A DNA stretch of 64,000 bases from Entonaema liquescens (taxonomy: Eukaryota; Ascomycota; Sordariomycetes; Xylariales; Xylariaceae): NCBI GenBank assembly GCA_902805475.1, contig CADCSX010000015.1, positions 103,220 through 167,219 of the forward strand. Reading direction: 5' to 3'. Under the pieces are notes generated by a model, which was not told the origin of the DNA, made no database searches, and worked only from the letters and a program-made list of their open reading frames with translations. Below, in pieces: positions 51,534-64,000 of the stretch. Made by a program: the position numbers and the translations under genes. Each line of letters begins with the position of its first letter. The stretch's first letter is position 1.

Positions 51534-53448
51534 ATTGTTTAAGAAATTAAATAAAAACTTTATAATTGTTTTAAAAATATATTTTAAAATTAAGAATTTT
51601 TTTTTTAATAATTATAAATTTTTAATTTTTTTCGGGTATAAGTAAATGTAAAGAATTTGTAATATTGTTAAATGGTAATTATTAAATAATTTATTTTTTT
51701 TAATAAATTTATTATAATAAAAACATATTTAAGTGGATTTAATATTAATATTAAAATATTTATTATAATTTAAATAATAATAAATTCTATTAAAAATAAA
51801 AGAAAAAAATATTTTTAAATTTCGAAAAAGGCGAATAAGAAAATTTTTTTAAAATACGTTTCTTATACTGTTAAAAAAACACTATATTAAATAAAGTTAA
51901 TACCATTTTAAAAAAAAATTAAGTTTTGTTTAAATTATTATTTAAAAATTAAAAATATATTATGTTTTCTAAGATTTATTAATTTGCTTTAAATAGTTTT
52001 TATGTTTTAAAACCTTTTTTTTAAATTGGAACTTTTTTTTAATATAATTAATGATTTTTTCGATTTTATTAAATAAAAGATATTTATTTTTCTTTAAAAT
52101 TAACAAGTAAAGGTTATAAAAAATAAAATAAATATCTTTATAATTTTTTGTAAATATTAAAAGTAAAATATGTTTGTATTTTATTATTTTTTAATTAAAT
52201 TAATAATTTTAATAAAAAGTAGTTTTTTGATTTTAAATATATTCATAATTTGGTATTTTTTATTTAATAATAAAAAGCATTTAAGTAATTATTTAATAAT
52301 ATAATATAATGCGGTTTTTAATATAAAAATATATATAAATAATAATGAAAACGCGGGTTTTTAATCTTTAAATTATATGGTTTAATAATATAACTTTTTT
52401 TATAAACGGTTTTTTATGTTTTATAATATCATTTCCTACGCGCGGCATTAATAAGTTTATTAAATTATACTTATAAATAATATTTTTAATTTCATAAAAT
52501 TTTAATTAATAATTATATCCGTACGTTTAACTTTTTTTATTAACTTTTTAATTAAATAATATTTAACTTTATAAAATGTTATTTTTTACGTTTAATATTA
52601 ATTAAATTACTAGATTTTATTTATAAATAATATGTTAATTTATAGAACTTTACTTGTAAAAATTGTTTATATGTTATAATGTGTATATTAACTTTTATAA
52701 TAAACGATAAATAATATATAATAATATTATTTTTTACGCGTAATAATATTTAAAGTATAAATTTCATTTATAATTAATAAACTTCGTTTTATATAAGTTT
52801 ACGTTAAAAATAACCTTTGTTTTTCTTTAATTTTTTTTTGTAAAATAATTAATATTTATAACGTTATTAAATATTATAATTTTAAAGTAAATTAATTAAA
52901 TACGTTATTACATATTAAAGTATATTATTCAATATAATTTTAAACTTTTCTTAAATTCGAAAATAAAATGAATAAAATAAAAAATTAAAAAAACTTTCTT
53001 AAATTATTAAATAAAGTTTAATTAAATTTATAAATTCTATTTAAATAATTTTAAAATTATAAATTTTAATATTATATTAATAGTTATAACGAAGTTACAT
53101 ATTTATTAATTTAATTTCAATAATTTAAATTTTTATATCACGCTAATATTTGTATTTTACTAAAAAAGTTTAAAATATATTAAAGGTAAATTAAAATTTT
53201 AAAAATATAAAAATCAATTAAATTATCAACTTTCTTTTTAAAATAAATTATACTTTTTTAAATAAAGGAATTATATATAACTTTAAATAATCACATATAT
53301 AAGTTAAAGTTTTAATTATAATTTAATATTATTTATTTTTTTTTTATTTATAATATTAATAATTATATTATTAATTATAAATAAGTTAAAATTATAAATT
53401 TAATAAATAATTACGTACGAACGGTTAATAAATTTAAATGGCATAAAA

Positions 53449-53480
<32 letters not shown>

Positions 53481-55613
53481 TAAAAATATTAAATATAAAA
53501 ATATTAAATAATAACGAAACGGTTAATGGTTATATTTACGTATTAATAAATCTTTTTAATAAATAAAATGTTTATTTATTAAATATTATTTAAAACGTAA
53601 TTTAAATTAAGATATAGTAAATATAAAAAATAAAATTAATTAATTTTTTTATATAATATAATTAACAATTATTATTCCTTAAAATCTTTATATAACTTTT
53701 TCGCCGCACGCGTTTAAAATATTTCTTTATTTACCCTATCTACATTTAATTATAGCAAAATTATTTACTCCTTTAATATTCCATCTTTATTATGGTAAAA
53801 ATATTTTTTACTACTTTATTTACTTTAAAATTTATTTAAAAATTAAATTTGTTTTATAGATTAAAATTTAACTTTAATTTTATTTCTTTTATCTTATTTA
53901 TTAAATTTAAAATATAAAATAAACATATTATATGTTTTAATAATCATATTTTTATATTTTTTATTAAGATTAATAATTTTAATATTAATATAATTATTAT
54001 TAGTTTTGAAAAATATATTAAATTTATTTATATAATTATAAATAACCAAATTTAACTATTAAATAATTATAAGTATAAAGAAAAAAATAATATAATTAAT
54101 TTAAATTCTTTTAACTTATAAATATTTTAAATTTTATTTATTAATATTATTACGAAAAAAGTATATTAGTAAAATTTAATTATAATTTTAATGATAAACA
54201 TGTAAAAATAAATATTGTAATATATATATTATTATAATAAAGTGGTGTTAATATATAATAAGTTTTTTATTTTTTATTTTCTTAATAAAAAAGTAATTTT
54301 AATTTAAAACAATAATTTTAATTATTTATTTTACGGTCGGATTTGTTTTATATTTAACAATAACCATTTAAAACTTTTAATTAATAATATAATTTTTTTT
54401 ACGTAATAAAAAATTTAAATTAAATTATAATTTTATTTAATTTATAAAAATAATATTAAATTATATAAATTAAAAAAGAAAAATTTTTACTTATTTTATA
54501 TATTCTTTTTATTTAATAATAAAATTAAGAAACATTATAAGTAATTTATTAAAAATACGATTAAAATATAACTTAAAAACAATTTAAATTACATTAGTTA
54601 TATTAAAAATAAAATCTTGTAAAAACATATTATTTATATAAATAATAAGTTGAATATACTTATAAAATATTATTTTATTTTTATTATTATATTTGTAAAA
54701 TTTTAAGTTTAATATATAATTTAATAAAACTATTTTTCTTAATATTTTTTTAACGTTTTTAAATATTAAAAACATTTTTTAAAAATATTTAATGTAATAA
54801 ATTAAGTGTTAAATATTATTTATAACTTTAAAAGCGGAGTTATTAACGTTAAAAATTAAAGCAAAAATATTAATGTTTAAAAAAGTTTTTAAGAAAATTA
54901 TTTTATTATATTTTAAAGATATAATAATTATTCTAAAAATAAAATTAAAAAGTAATTTAAAAAGTGATTTGAAAAATTTTTAAAATATATATAATACGGA
55001 ATAAGATTAAATTAATAAATAAAATAAAAGTAAAAAGTTAATTGATAAAAATTATTTAAATTATCTTAATATTAAAGATATATTTTTAAATGTAGGTAAT
55101 TTTAAAAAAAGTGTTAATAATAATAACGTTTTTAACGTAATTTAAATTATTATTTTAATTACGAAAAAAGAAACAAATATGTTATTGTAAAAATAAAAAA
55201 TTAATAAAAATGTTTAAAATTTAAAAAGTAAAAAAACCAATATATTAATTAATAAATAATTTTATAATTTTTTATTAATTATATACGTAAGAAATAATAG
55301 AAATTTATATAAAAGTAAATAATTTAAATATTAAAAAATTTTTATATGAATATAATATAAGTAATAAGATTTACGATTAATAATTTAAATAATTATAATA
55401 TAATATAACTTTTTTATTAAATATATTTTTTTAATAAACGGATTTTTTTATATATTTATAATATTTTTTATTTTTATTTTATATTTTTTATTAAAATATG
55501 TACCTTTTTATTTTAATGTTTAAATTTAAAATTTATATATTTTTTTAATATTTAATATTTTTTTAAATTATTACGTTATTATTGTTGTTAAAGCTTATAT
55601 ATATAAAAAGTTT
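51534..55613. other. RIP-degraded block, no gene resolved
   Basis: G-rich on the plus strand to about 52350, then mixed with more CpG (cctacgcgcggcatt at 52435-52449, ttcgccgcacgcg at 53700-53712). From 54800 it is G-favoured again. A 63-codon minus-strand open frame at 54584-54775 is Ile/Asn/Lys-only and not called. The poly-A/poly-G run at 53451-53480 is listed separately. Confidence 0.3.
53451..53480. repeat. A24 followed by G6
   Basis: Twenty-four A are followed directly by six G. It could be the tail of a decayed retroposed copy, a slippage-prone tract, or an assembly artefact. No coding remnant could be tied to it. Confidence 0.7.
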
Positions 55614-55850
55614 AAAGTAAAAGTTTAATATATATTATTTAAATTTTTTATATCCTATTTTAATATTTTTTAATATTTTTAATATTATATTAATCCTATA
55701 TTAAATAAAGAATTAATAATAACTTATATATTAAAATTAAGTAAAAATTTATTTATTATAGTTTAAATAATATTATATAACTTTTTTTTATTTATATATA
55801 TTTTATTTAAATTTATTTAATAAATTTAAATATATAAAATATTTAATTTA
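55614..55850 (+). repeat. Dispersed repeat B, copy 3
   Basis: Matches 14374-14610 in the same orientation over nearly its full length, with mainly C/T and G/A changes plus short gaps. It may be the LTR or 3' region of a second element whose body lies to its left, but no pol motif was found there. Confidence 0.65.
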
Positions 55851-56872
55851 ATTAATTATAAGTAAATTATAATAAGAATAAAAAACCATTTTATGGATAA
55901 TATAAAAATTCGAATTTTTATATTATTTTAATAAGTTTAAATTATATGTTTTTTTTATTATATTTTATTAACGGTACGTGTGGTGGCGTTATAAAGGTTA
56001 ATAGCTCAAATATAAAGTTTAAATTTATTAAAATAAATAATATTATTATTAAATTAAAAAAGTATTAAAATTAATAAAATTATTTAAAATAATTAAATAT
56101 ATTATTATATAACGGATTCTTATATTATTATATGTGTTAATATATAGGATAATTATCAAATAATCGAAAATGGTATTTTTTAAAAAATAATTTATTTTAA
56201 TTATTAATAATAAAAATTATAAATAAATTTTTATATTTTTTATATCGAAAAAAAATTTTATATTGTAATTTTTTAATTTAAACTTATTTTTAAATTTAAT
56301 ATTTTTATTAAATTTTATTTTTTATTTAAATTTAATAACTTTTTTATATTGTTTTTTTTATTTTATTAAATAATTTAATTAAGACTTTTAAGATTATGTT
56401 AATAACGCATATAATAAAGTTAATAAACGTTATAAATAAAGTAACGATAATTTTAACAATTAAGTTAATTATTTTAATTAAAATAGTTATAATAATAATA
56501 ATTGTTAAAACGATTAATTTTGTTAAAATAATAACGGTAATAATAACGGCGGTAATAATAATAACGGTTAATTGAATTAATTTAATTAATTTCGTAAAAT
56601 TCTTTAAAGTGATTATTTTTACTATGTTATATAAAAAAATCGCGTAAGTGGTTATGTGAATGGTTGTGTACGTATATATGTAAAGTTACGTAAGTGTGAT
56701 AAATAATTTATAATATAATTTATGATATGGGTAATAAAATTGTTTGTATAAAATAAATTATAAGTTGTGAAACGATTTTCGAAATTTTAATAAGCTTTGA
56801 AAAAAAATGGTAAAAAGGAAAATTAAATAAAAGTAAAGTAAAAAAAAAAAAGTTTTTTATATATGATTTTAG

Positions 56873-56894
56873 TTATGTAATCTTGATTACATAA
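56873..56894. other. Inverted repeat TTATGTAATC-tt-GATTACATAA
   Basis: Two exact 10-base arms around a 2-base centre, a form typical of a dimeric binding site. It sits in a patch that keeps TG and CA, so it has not been shaped by RIP alone. No gene lies next to it. Confidence 0.5.
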
Positions 56895-59800
56895 TAGCGT
56901 AAAAAGTTACCTTAATATTAATAATATAATTAATATTTAATATTACTTATTAAGTTCGTAAATATATATATAAGTAAATTAATAAGTAAGTTAATAAGTA
57001 ATTTTATATTTAAAAAAAATAATTAAAATTAAATTATTTTAAAATAATGAATAAAAATTTAAATTATAAATTAAAACTTTATATTTTTTATTAATTATTT
57101 ATAAAACTTTTATTATAATTATTTAAATATTTAAAGAAATAATTTAATAATATTATTATAAATATTTAATAACTTTTTTTTTTATAACGTTTTTAATTAA
57201 ATTTATATATTTATTTTTATTATTTTTAATTATTTATATTATATATATAATATATTTAAATATTTTACTATTTTAATAATAATATAATATCATTAACTTT
57301 TTTATTTAATATTTTATTTATTTTATATTATATTTATATTTATATAAATTATATAATTAATATATATTAATTAATTCTTATTATACTTTTTACAAGTTTT
57401 TACCATTTATCGCGAAGTTAATATATACTTATTAACTTCTATTAAATTTCTTAAATACCAAATTAACTTATTATAATTATTTTAAACAAAAAACCTAATT
57501 TTAAAATAAATTACCCATCTATTAAATATAATACATTTTCCGTAATTATGATCCTATATACTATAAAATAATATTTATATTTGATTTATATATTAATTAA
57601 TAAAGTTATTTTTACTTTTTATATTTTAAATAATAATAATAATTTTTATATCAATTATTCTTTACCATTTTATATTTTTTTATATTTATATATTTATTCT
57701 TATATTATTTATATTTTCGTTTTTAATAATATATTATATTTTAATATTTATTTTTAAATATATTACCGTCATCATTATCATTTTTATCTTTATTATTATT
57801 TTTATTTTTACCATTATTACCATTATTATTACCACCATTTATAAATTTTATAAAATATTATTATTTATATTTAAATTTTAAATAATATAATTAATATTAT
57901 ATAAAATAAATAAATATATAATTATATATTTTTTATTATAATATAATTAATTTTTTTAAATGGTACATTAAAATAAATTATTTTAAAACCATTATAAAAT
58001 TAATTTAATAAATATAAAAAATATCTATAAAAAACATTAACGAGTAATAAGTGATAATTCCGTTATAAAAACTAAGTAAATATTACGTTAATTAACCGAT
58101 AAATATATTTTTTCTATTAAAATAAATTGGTTTTTTATTTATTTTTAATTTTTATTATTAATTAAATCTATTTTAAAATTTAATCTTAATTAATTTAATT
58201 ATTGATAAAGTGGAAATGTTATTTATTTTTCTTCTTTTGATAAATTATTATAAACTTTTATAATAAGTTTTAAAAATGGTATTTTTATTATGTATATAAT
58301 GTATTATATTATATAATGATATATAATGTTATATAATAAAATTATTATATATATAATGGAATAATATTTTTTGATTATTCGGTACATTAATATAAAAATA
58401 AAATTAATTTAATGTTAAAATATATTTTTAAATTAGATAAAACGTTTTTATAATTTTTATAAATTATTTGTTATTATAAGGAAAAACTTTAATTAATAAA
58501 AATAAATTAATTAAATATAATTTTATTTTTAAAAAATATTTTTTAATTAAATTTAAGGGTATTTTAGGTTAAAATAAATGTTATTATTATTATTATACAA
58601 TATACGAAAAAATTTTCATTAAATTATACATATTATATATTATTATATGTATAATGTTATACAATTTACATATAATAATATTATATTATATAATAGATTT
58701 ATTATGTGTATAATATTTATGTTTAATTAATATTTATAAAAAGTAAATAACGATAATGATTTTATATTAATTTCATCTTAATTAAAGCTAATATTGCTAT
58801 TATATATCCATAATAAAAATAAGATTAACTTTAATAAAATAATTGTAAAAACATTTTTTATAATTTTATCTTTAAATTACTAAAAATATATTAATAAATT
58901 AATGGTATAATAAATTAATTTTAGTTTATAATATAATTGGAAAAATTAATAATTGTAAATATTAATTTAAATATGAATTTTAATTGTTTTTATAATTAAT
59001 TACGTAAAATAATAATAAATTACTATTTTAAACCCTTTCGAAAATTATAATATATCATGATTTCGTTATTATGCTACTTACTAAAAATTTAATTTATTTA
59101 TAAAATATAAAACTTATAATATACTTTATAAAATTTTTTAATAATAAAAGTTATTTCAACGTGGTAATTTTTAATTTAAAAAACCATATTTAATTTTTTA
59201 AAAATTTATAAAAGAATAATTATAATATTTAATTTAATTTTATTATTAAGTATTTATAAAAATAGTTATATAATAATAATTTAATTTTAAAATACACTTA
59301 ATAGATTCATCTATTATTATGGTTAAATTATTGTTATTATTACATAAAAAAATCCGTAGATTTATGATTTAATATTTATTAATTTTATATAAGTTTTTAT
59401 AAAAAAAGGATTAAATAATTAAATTATATTATATTAATACCTTATGCTTGGACAATTAATGATTTGATATTAATTAACTTAATTTTATTAAAAATTAAAT
59501 TATAAACCAAATATTGTAATAAAAAAATCCCACATTTTTATTTAATTTTTTCGTTAATATATACAAAAATATTAAAAGATAAAAACGTTATTTCTTTCCC
59601 AAAACCCTATTAATAAATTACAATATAACCTTATAAATTTATTATTTAATTTAATATTAACAAATATTAAAAATTAAATAATAATGTTTATATACATTAA
59701 TTAAAACCTTTTAATTATAATAAAAAAACTATTTCAAAATCTTATCTAAATAAATTTAATAATTTAATTTTAAAAATATTAATAAAATAAATTAATAAAT

Positions 59801-62291
59801 TTAATAAATTTTTTTTTATAATCTTAAAATTTTTTAAATTTATTAAAACATTAACCTATTAATTTTTTCAACCTTTTATTTTTTTTTAAAGATTTAAAAT
59901 TAATCAATAATTTTTAAAATTTACTTAATAATTTTAAAAATTTTCAGTTTTTAAATACTTTATTAAATTAACTTATTAATTTTACAAATTTATTAACCAA
60001 CTTAATAATTTTACTTTATAAAAAATATAATTATAAATTTAATAAGGAAAAAATAAAATAATAATAAAAATTAAAAATGTTACAAAAAAAGCAAAAAATT
60101 TATATTCCTTTATATATAAATATAATTTATTACGTTATTTTAAATAATTAATTTAAATTTAAATAACTTTAATAATAATAATAATATATTTTATATTTAA
60201 AATACTTATTTTTAATTATATTTTAAAAAAACCTTACGTACCGAAATGTATCGTTCTTTTTTTATATAATTTATAATCACTAATAATTAATTATATTATT
60301 AACCTTAACTAATATTATTTTTATTTTTACCGTAATTACTTTAAATTACTTAACTTTAATAATATTTTATTACATTTTAATAATTTAAATAAAATTAAAA
60401 TAAAAAGGTAAGATAATATTTAACCGATAAAAGTTAAAAATGGTGTTATAAATATTATTTTTTTTGAAATAAATAAATTTAAAATAATTAATATTATTTT
60501 GTTTATTAAAATTAATAATTTTATATAACTTAATAATTAATTAAATGTGAATAATATAATTAATTTTTATTAAATAATAAAAAATCTTAAAGTTTATTCT
60601 TATAATAATATAAGTAAATAAGAATTTATAAATATCATTTAATTTATAAATATTAATAATATTATATAATTTAATAATATATTAAATATATTAAATATTA
60701 CCAATTATTTTTAATTAATTTATAATATTATTAATATTTTAAACATTAATAAAAGTATATTATTTTTTTATAATTTTTTACATTTTTAATTAATAAATTT
60801 TTTTTTACGTTTATTTTTTTTATATATTTTATATATTTCTTTATATATAATAAAAATAAAGCTTTATAAAGTATCTTTAAATTTGTTATAATTTCCCCAA
60901 TTTACTTAATTTAAACTATTTTTAATAAGTTAATTAATTTCTTTAAAAACATTTATATTAAACAATTTAATTATTTTCTATTATATTTTATTAAACATAA
61001 TAATTATTTTTAATATTACCATAATATAATTTAATTTTTTATAAAATTTTTAAACTTAAATTAAATAAAAATTCTGAATTTATTTTAATAAAAACGATAA
61101 TAAAGTTTTTATTAAAAGTGTTTTTTCGCGAATAAACTTTAATAAGAAATGAAGTAATTAATTTAATTTATAATAATATTTATTATAATATTTAAAATAA
61201 AAAACTTTTTTAATGTTTTTTATGTTGGTATTTTTTAATTAATATAAAAATTCTAATATATATTATTTAAAATAAACGGTATTAATAAATTTATATATAT
61301 CTAATTATTCTTTTTTTAATTTTATTTTAAATTTTATTTTGGATTATATTTAAATTTTTAAATATGTACATTTAAATTACTTAAAATTAAAGTTTATTTT
61401 TAATAATGTTTTATTTTTAATTTTAACTTTTAATTTAAAAATATTTAATGGTATAAATATAATTATATTATATTAATTAATTATTATATTAATTAAACTA
61501 TTAAATATATTATTTAAAGTTTTATTATTAAAATTTGTTATATTTTATAAATTACTTTATTTAAAAGGATTTTTTAGTTTTTTTTTATATTTTTTTAGTA
61601 ATGTTAATAAAAGTATTAATAAAAGTAATTAAAAGTGTAATTAAAAAAAAAATACCTTTAATAAATTAAAATATTAATAAAATAAAAAAAAATAAATTTT
61701 ATTTTTTATTTTATAATTTTAAATTATTTGTTTAAATTTTTTTATTAAATTTATTAAGTTATTAAATATAATAATTTTAAATTATATTACCCATTTTATA
61801 TTATAAATATTTATTCCCATCTTTAAAACCACAATTATAAATATAATATAAAAAGAAAATTATATTTAAATAAAGTTATTATAAAATTATTATTAATTGT
61901 TTGGTTAAATATTAATATTATATTGCTAAATCACATATTTTACTTTTTTTATCATTAATTTTAAGGTAATAATTTACGTTATTAAATAATAATAAATTAT
62001 AATTAAATTTTTTTTAATATTAGTTTTATTAATGATTTAAAAAATATTTTCTTTTTTATCATCCATTGGAATTTTTTTATTTATATTATAAAATAAAAAA
62101 TATAATTATTTAAAATTTTTATAAAAACCGTTTTTTTTTTAATAAATATATAATAATAATTATATTAAATTAATTAAAAAAGACTTAAATAAAAACGAAT
62201 TTTTTTTTACGTTTACTTTCATTTTAAAAACCCGTATTAAATAATATAAAAAGTTAAATTTTTACGTTAAAAGTAATAATATATTTAAACC

Positions 62292-62371
62292 ACGGCACAA
62301 CTTTAAATACCATAACTTTAATTTAGTAAAAGTAATTACGGTACAATTTTAAATACCATAACTTTAATTTA
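62292..62371. repeat. Direct repeat, two 34-bp copies with a 46-bp period
   Basis: Copies at 62292-62325 and 62338-62371 share acgg.acaa.tttaaatacc and then ataactttaattta. They differ at two positions, both C in the first copy and T in the second. Confidence 0.85.
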
Positions 62372-63419
62372 ATGGAAATTAAAATATAATATTTTAAAGT
62401 TTTTTTATTAATATACTATATAAAACTCGTTAATAACCACCATTATTAAATATTAATTAAATATGGTGTTTTTAAATAATAAATAAAAACGTTTTTATAA
62501 AACTTATTTTAAATTAAAAATAATATAAGTAAATTTCTTATTTATTATATTTAATTATATAAAATTATTTTTTAAAAAAGTTTAATATACGTTAATTTTA
62601 TTAATTTCATTTATTATAAATAATAAACGTAATTTAAACATTTAAATAAAAACATTATATTAATTTTAACTTAAACGTTTTAAAAAGTAAAATTATATGG
62701 TTATTTTCTTTTTTATTATAAAAAATATTATTTGCAAAATAATAATTTTTCCATATCTAGTTTATATAATAAATATAACGTTGTTATGGTAAAATACAAT
62801 ATATTTAATTATTTTAACTTAACCATCTCTTAAATTAATTTTTATTAAATTTTTTTTACGGTTTTAATTTAATATAATTTATATAAAATTATATTTTAAT
62901 TTATCTTTAAATTATTAATATTTATTACGTTATATATTAATAAAAAAATATTAAATATAAATAATTATTATCTTAAATATAAATTTACGTTTTATATTTT
63001 TAAAGTTTTTAATTAAATTAATAAAATAAGAAATATTATTAAAATTAAAATTTTATAATAATTAATTTAAAGTTAAATTTAAAATTAATTAAAACATTAA
63101 TTATTATGTTGTTAATAAAAAATAATTAGTGTTTTTAAATTATATATAATATATTTTATATGTTAAAATTTAAATTATAAAAAATAATTATTATTTAAAT
63201 ATTTAAAATATTTAAAAAATTTATATAATTAAATATTTAATTTTAATATATATAAATTATAAAGTTTTATAAAATGATATAATATTATGGAAATAATATT
63301 ATAATTAATTATAATTTTATAAATTATTATTAATAGTTAAATTTTATATAAATTATTAAATTTTTACGTTTTATAAATATAAATACGCAAATTAACAATA
63401 CATGTAACGTATTAAAATA

Positions 63420-63760
63420 ATTTTTTACATAATAAATAAAACCATAATTTAAAATATAAATTATAATAAAAATAATAATATTTTATTTAAAAATTTAAAA
63501 TTTTTTTTTTTTTTTAAATAATTAAACTTTAACATATTTTATTATTTAAATAATTTTATAAAATTATATTTAAATTTTTATAAAAAATTAATTTAATTAT
63601 TAATATATTAATTTATATAATTATTTTAATAATGGTTTTAATATTTATTAAAAAATTAAAATGTTTATAATAATTATAAAATTTAAACTTATTTTTTTAA
63701 AAAATATTAAACATTAAATTATTACGTTAAACCATTAAAATTCGAAATTTTTTTTAAAAT
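63420..63760 (+). repeat. Telomere-adjacent repeat
   Basis: Lies about 150 bp inside the telomere array and matches 44190-44520 in the same orientation. Shared subtelomeric segments of this kind usually recur at other chromosome ends. Here one copy is interstitial, about 19 kb inward. Confidence 0.65.
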
Positions 63761-63913
63761 AATTTAAAAACTTTTTAAATAAATATAAAAATTAATAATA
63801 AAAATTATTAAAATTTATATGTAATTATAATAATAATAATTTATAATAAATTATTTTATAACATAAAATTAAAACAATTAATTATAAATCATTATTATTA
63901 CATTTTTAGTTGG
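63761..63913. other. Telomere junction sequence
   Basis: A/T sequence leading to catttttagttgg, then straight into the first TTAGGG at 63914. No gene. Confidence 0.4.
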
Positions 63914-64000
63914 TTAGGGTTAGGGTTAGGTTAGGTTAGGTTAGGGTTAGGGGTTAGGTTAGGGTTAGGTTAGGTTAGGTTAGGTTAGGTTAGGGTTAGG
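63914..64000 (+). repeat. Telomere, mixed TTAGGG / TTAGG array
   Basis: Sixteen G-rich units run to the last base: TTAGGG five times (63914, 63920, 63941, 63959, 63990), TTAGGGG once (63947) and TTAGG ten times. The G strand points 5'-to-3' off the window end, so this is a true right-hand chromosome end. TTAGGG is the usual filamentous-fungal repeat. The excess of TTAGG is either real heterogeneity or homopolymer miscalling of GGG. Confidence 0.95.

Larger units (their letters stand above)
55851..63419. other. Subtelomeric RIP-degraded DNA, no gene resolved
   Basis: A TG-retaining patch lies at 55970-56020 (ggtacgtgtggtggcgtt) and another at 56640-56900. Asn/Gly-type low-complexity tracts are at 56521-56570 (plus) and 57745-57845 (minus). 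Minus-strand bias appears at 57400-57840 and 59500-60400. At 59820-60017 a minus-strand frame reads a Gln/Leu/Asn-rich, possibly coiled-coil segment with many TAA codons, too weak to call. From 60400 the DNA is A/T with little structure except the duplication at 62292. Confidence 0.3.

Noticed and set aside
54584..54775. 63-codon open frame on the minus strand
   Set aside because: Same low-complexity composition, with no motif and no support from codon pattern or neighbours.
1..64000. Mitochondrial or apicoplast DNA, or a naturally AT-rich protist genome
   Set aside because: The telomere array, LTR retroelement order, target duplication and CAA-to-TAA stop pattern fit a RIPed fungal nuclear chromosome. 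Organelle genomes would carry intact genes and tRNAs.

Overview
The window is the right end of a eukaryotic chromosome, most likely from a filamentous ascomycete. The last 87 bases are a G-rich telomere array of TTAGGG, TTAGG and TTAGGGG units running off the end. Almost everything before it is extremely AT-rich by eye. Most C and G are gone, CpG is kept far more often than base composition predicts, and reading frames that still look coding are broken almost only by TAA or TAG where CAA or CAG would fit. That is the mark of RIP (repeat-induced point mutation, C to T, mostly in CpA). The species cannot be named; a lichen-forming or other strongly RIP-active Pezizomycotina would fit. I see no intact protein-coding gene, no tRNA, no rRNA and no CRISPR array.

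Layout. At 900-2330 on the minus strand is a decayed telomere-linked RecQ-helicase-like (TLH) gene. At 5177-6601 is a decayed gene for a repeat protein, whose 27/54-bp repeats are nested in a 243-bp higher-order repeat and never leave codon register. A TIR transposon family has three copies: 7701-8742 (inverted), 30865-31775 and 34761-35721. A Ty3/Gypsy element lies at about 9079-14409, with reverse transcriptase, RNase H and integrase still readable in that order. A short segment of normal base composition at 15641-15830, flanked by a perfect 5-bp duplication, looks like a solo LTR that escaped RIP. A gag-like remnant with an 18-bp repeat is at 20473-21110.

Further right are coding remnants of unknown identity at 37827-38560 (the least damaged), 45272-45856 (weak) and 50866-51533 (a polytopic membrane protein). 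Dispersed repeats tie the subtelomere together: 14374/18990/55614, and a segment next to the telomere (63420-63760) repeated at 44190-44520. The space between is decayed DNA whose G/C strand bias switches in blocks of several kilobases.

The parts fit one story: a subtelomere that collected transposons and TLH-type genes, was mutated heavily by RIP, and later received an insertion too short to be mutated. RIP changes bases but does not add or remove them, so repeat periods and frames can still be read; most calls here rest on that. All identities are read by eye from mutated codons and need a profile search.
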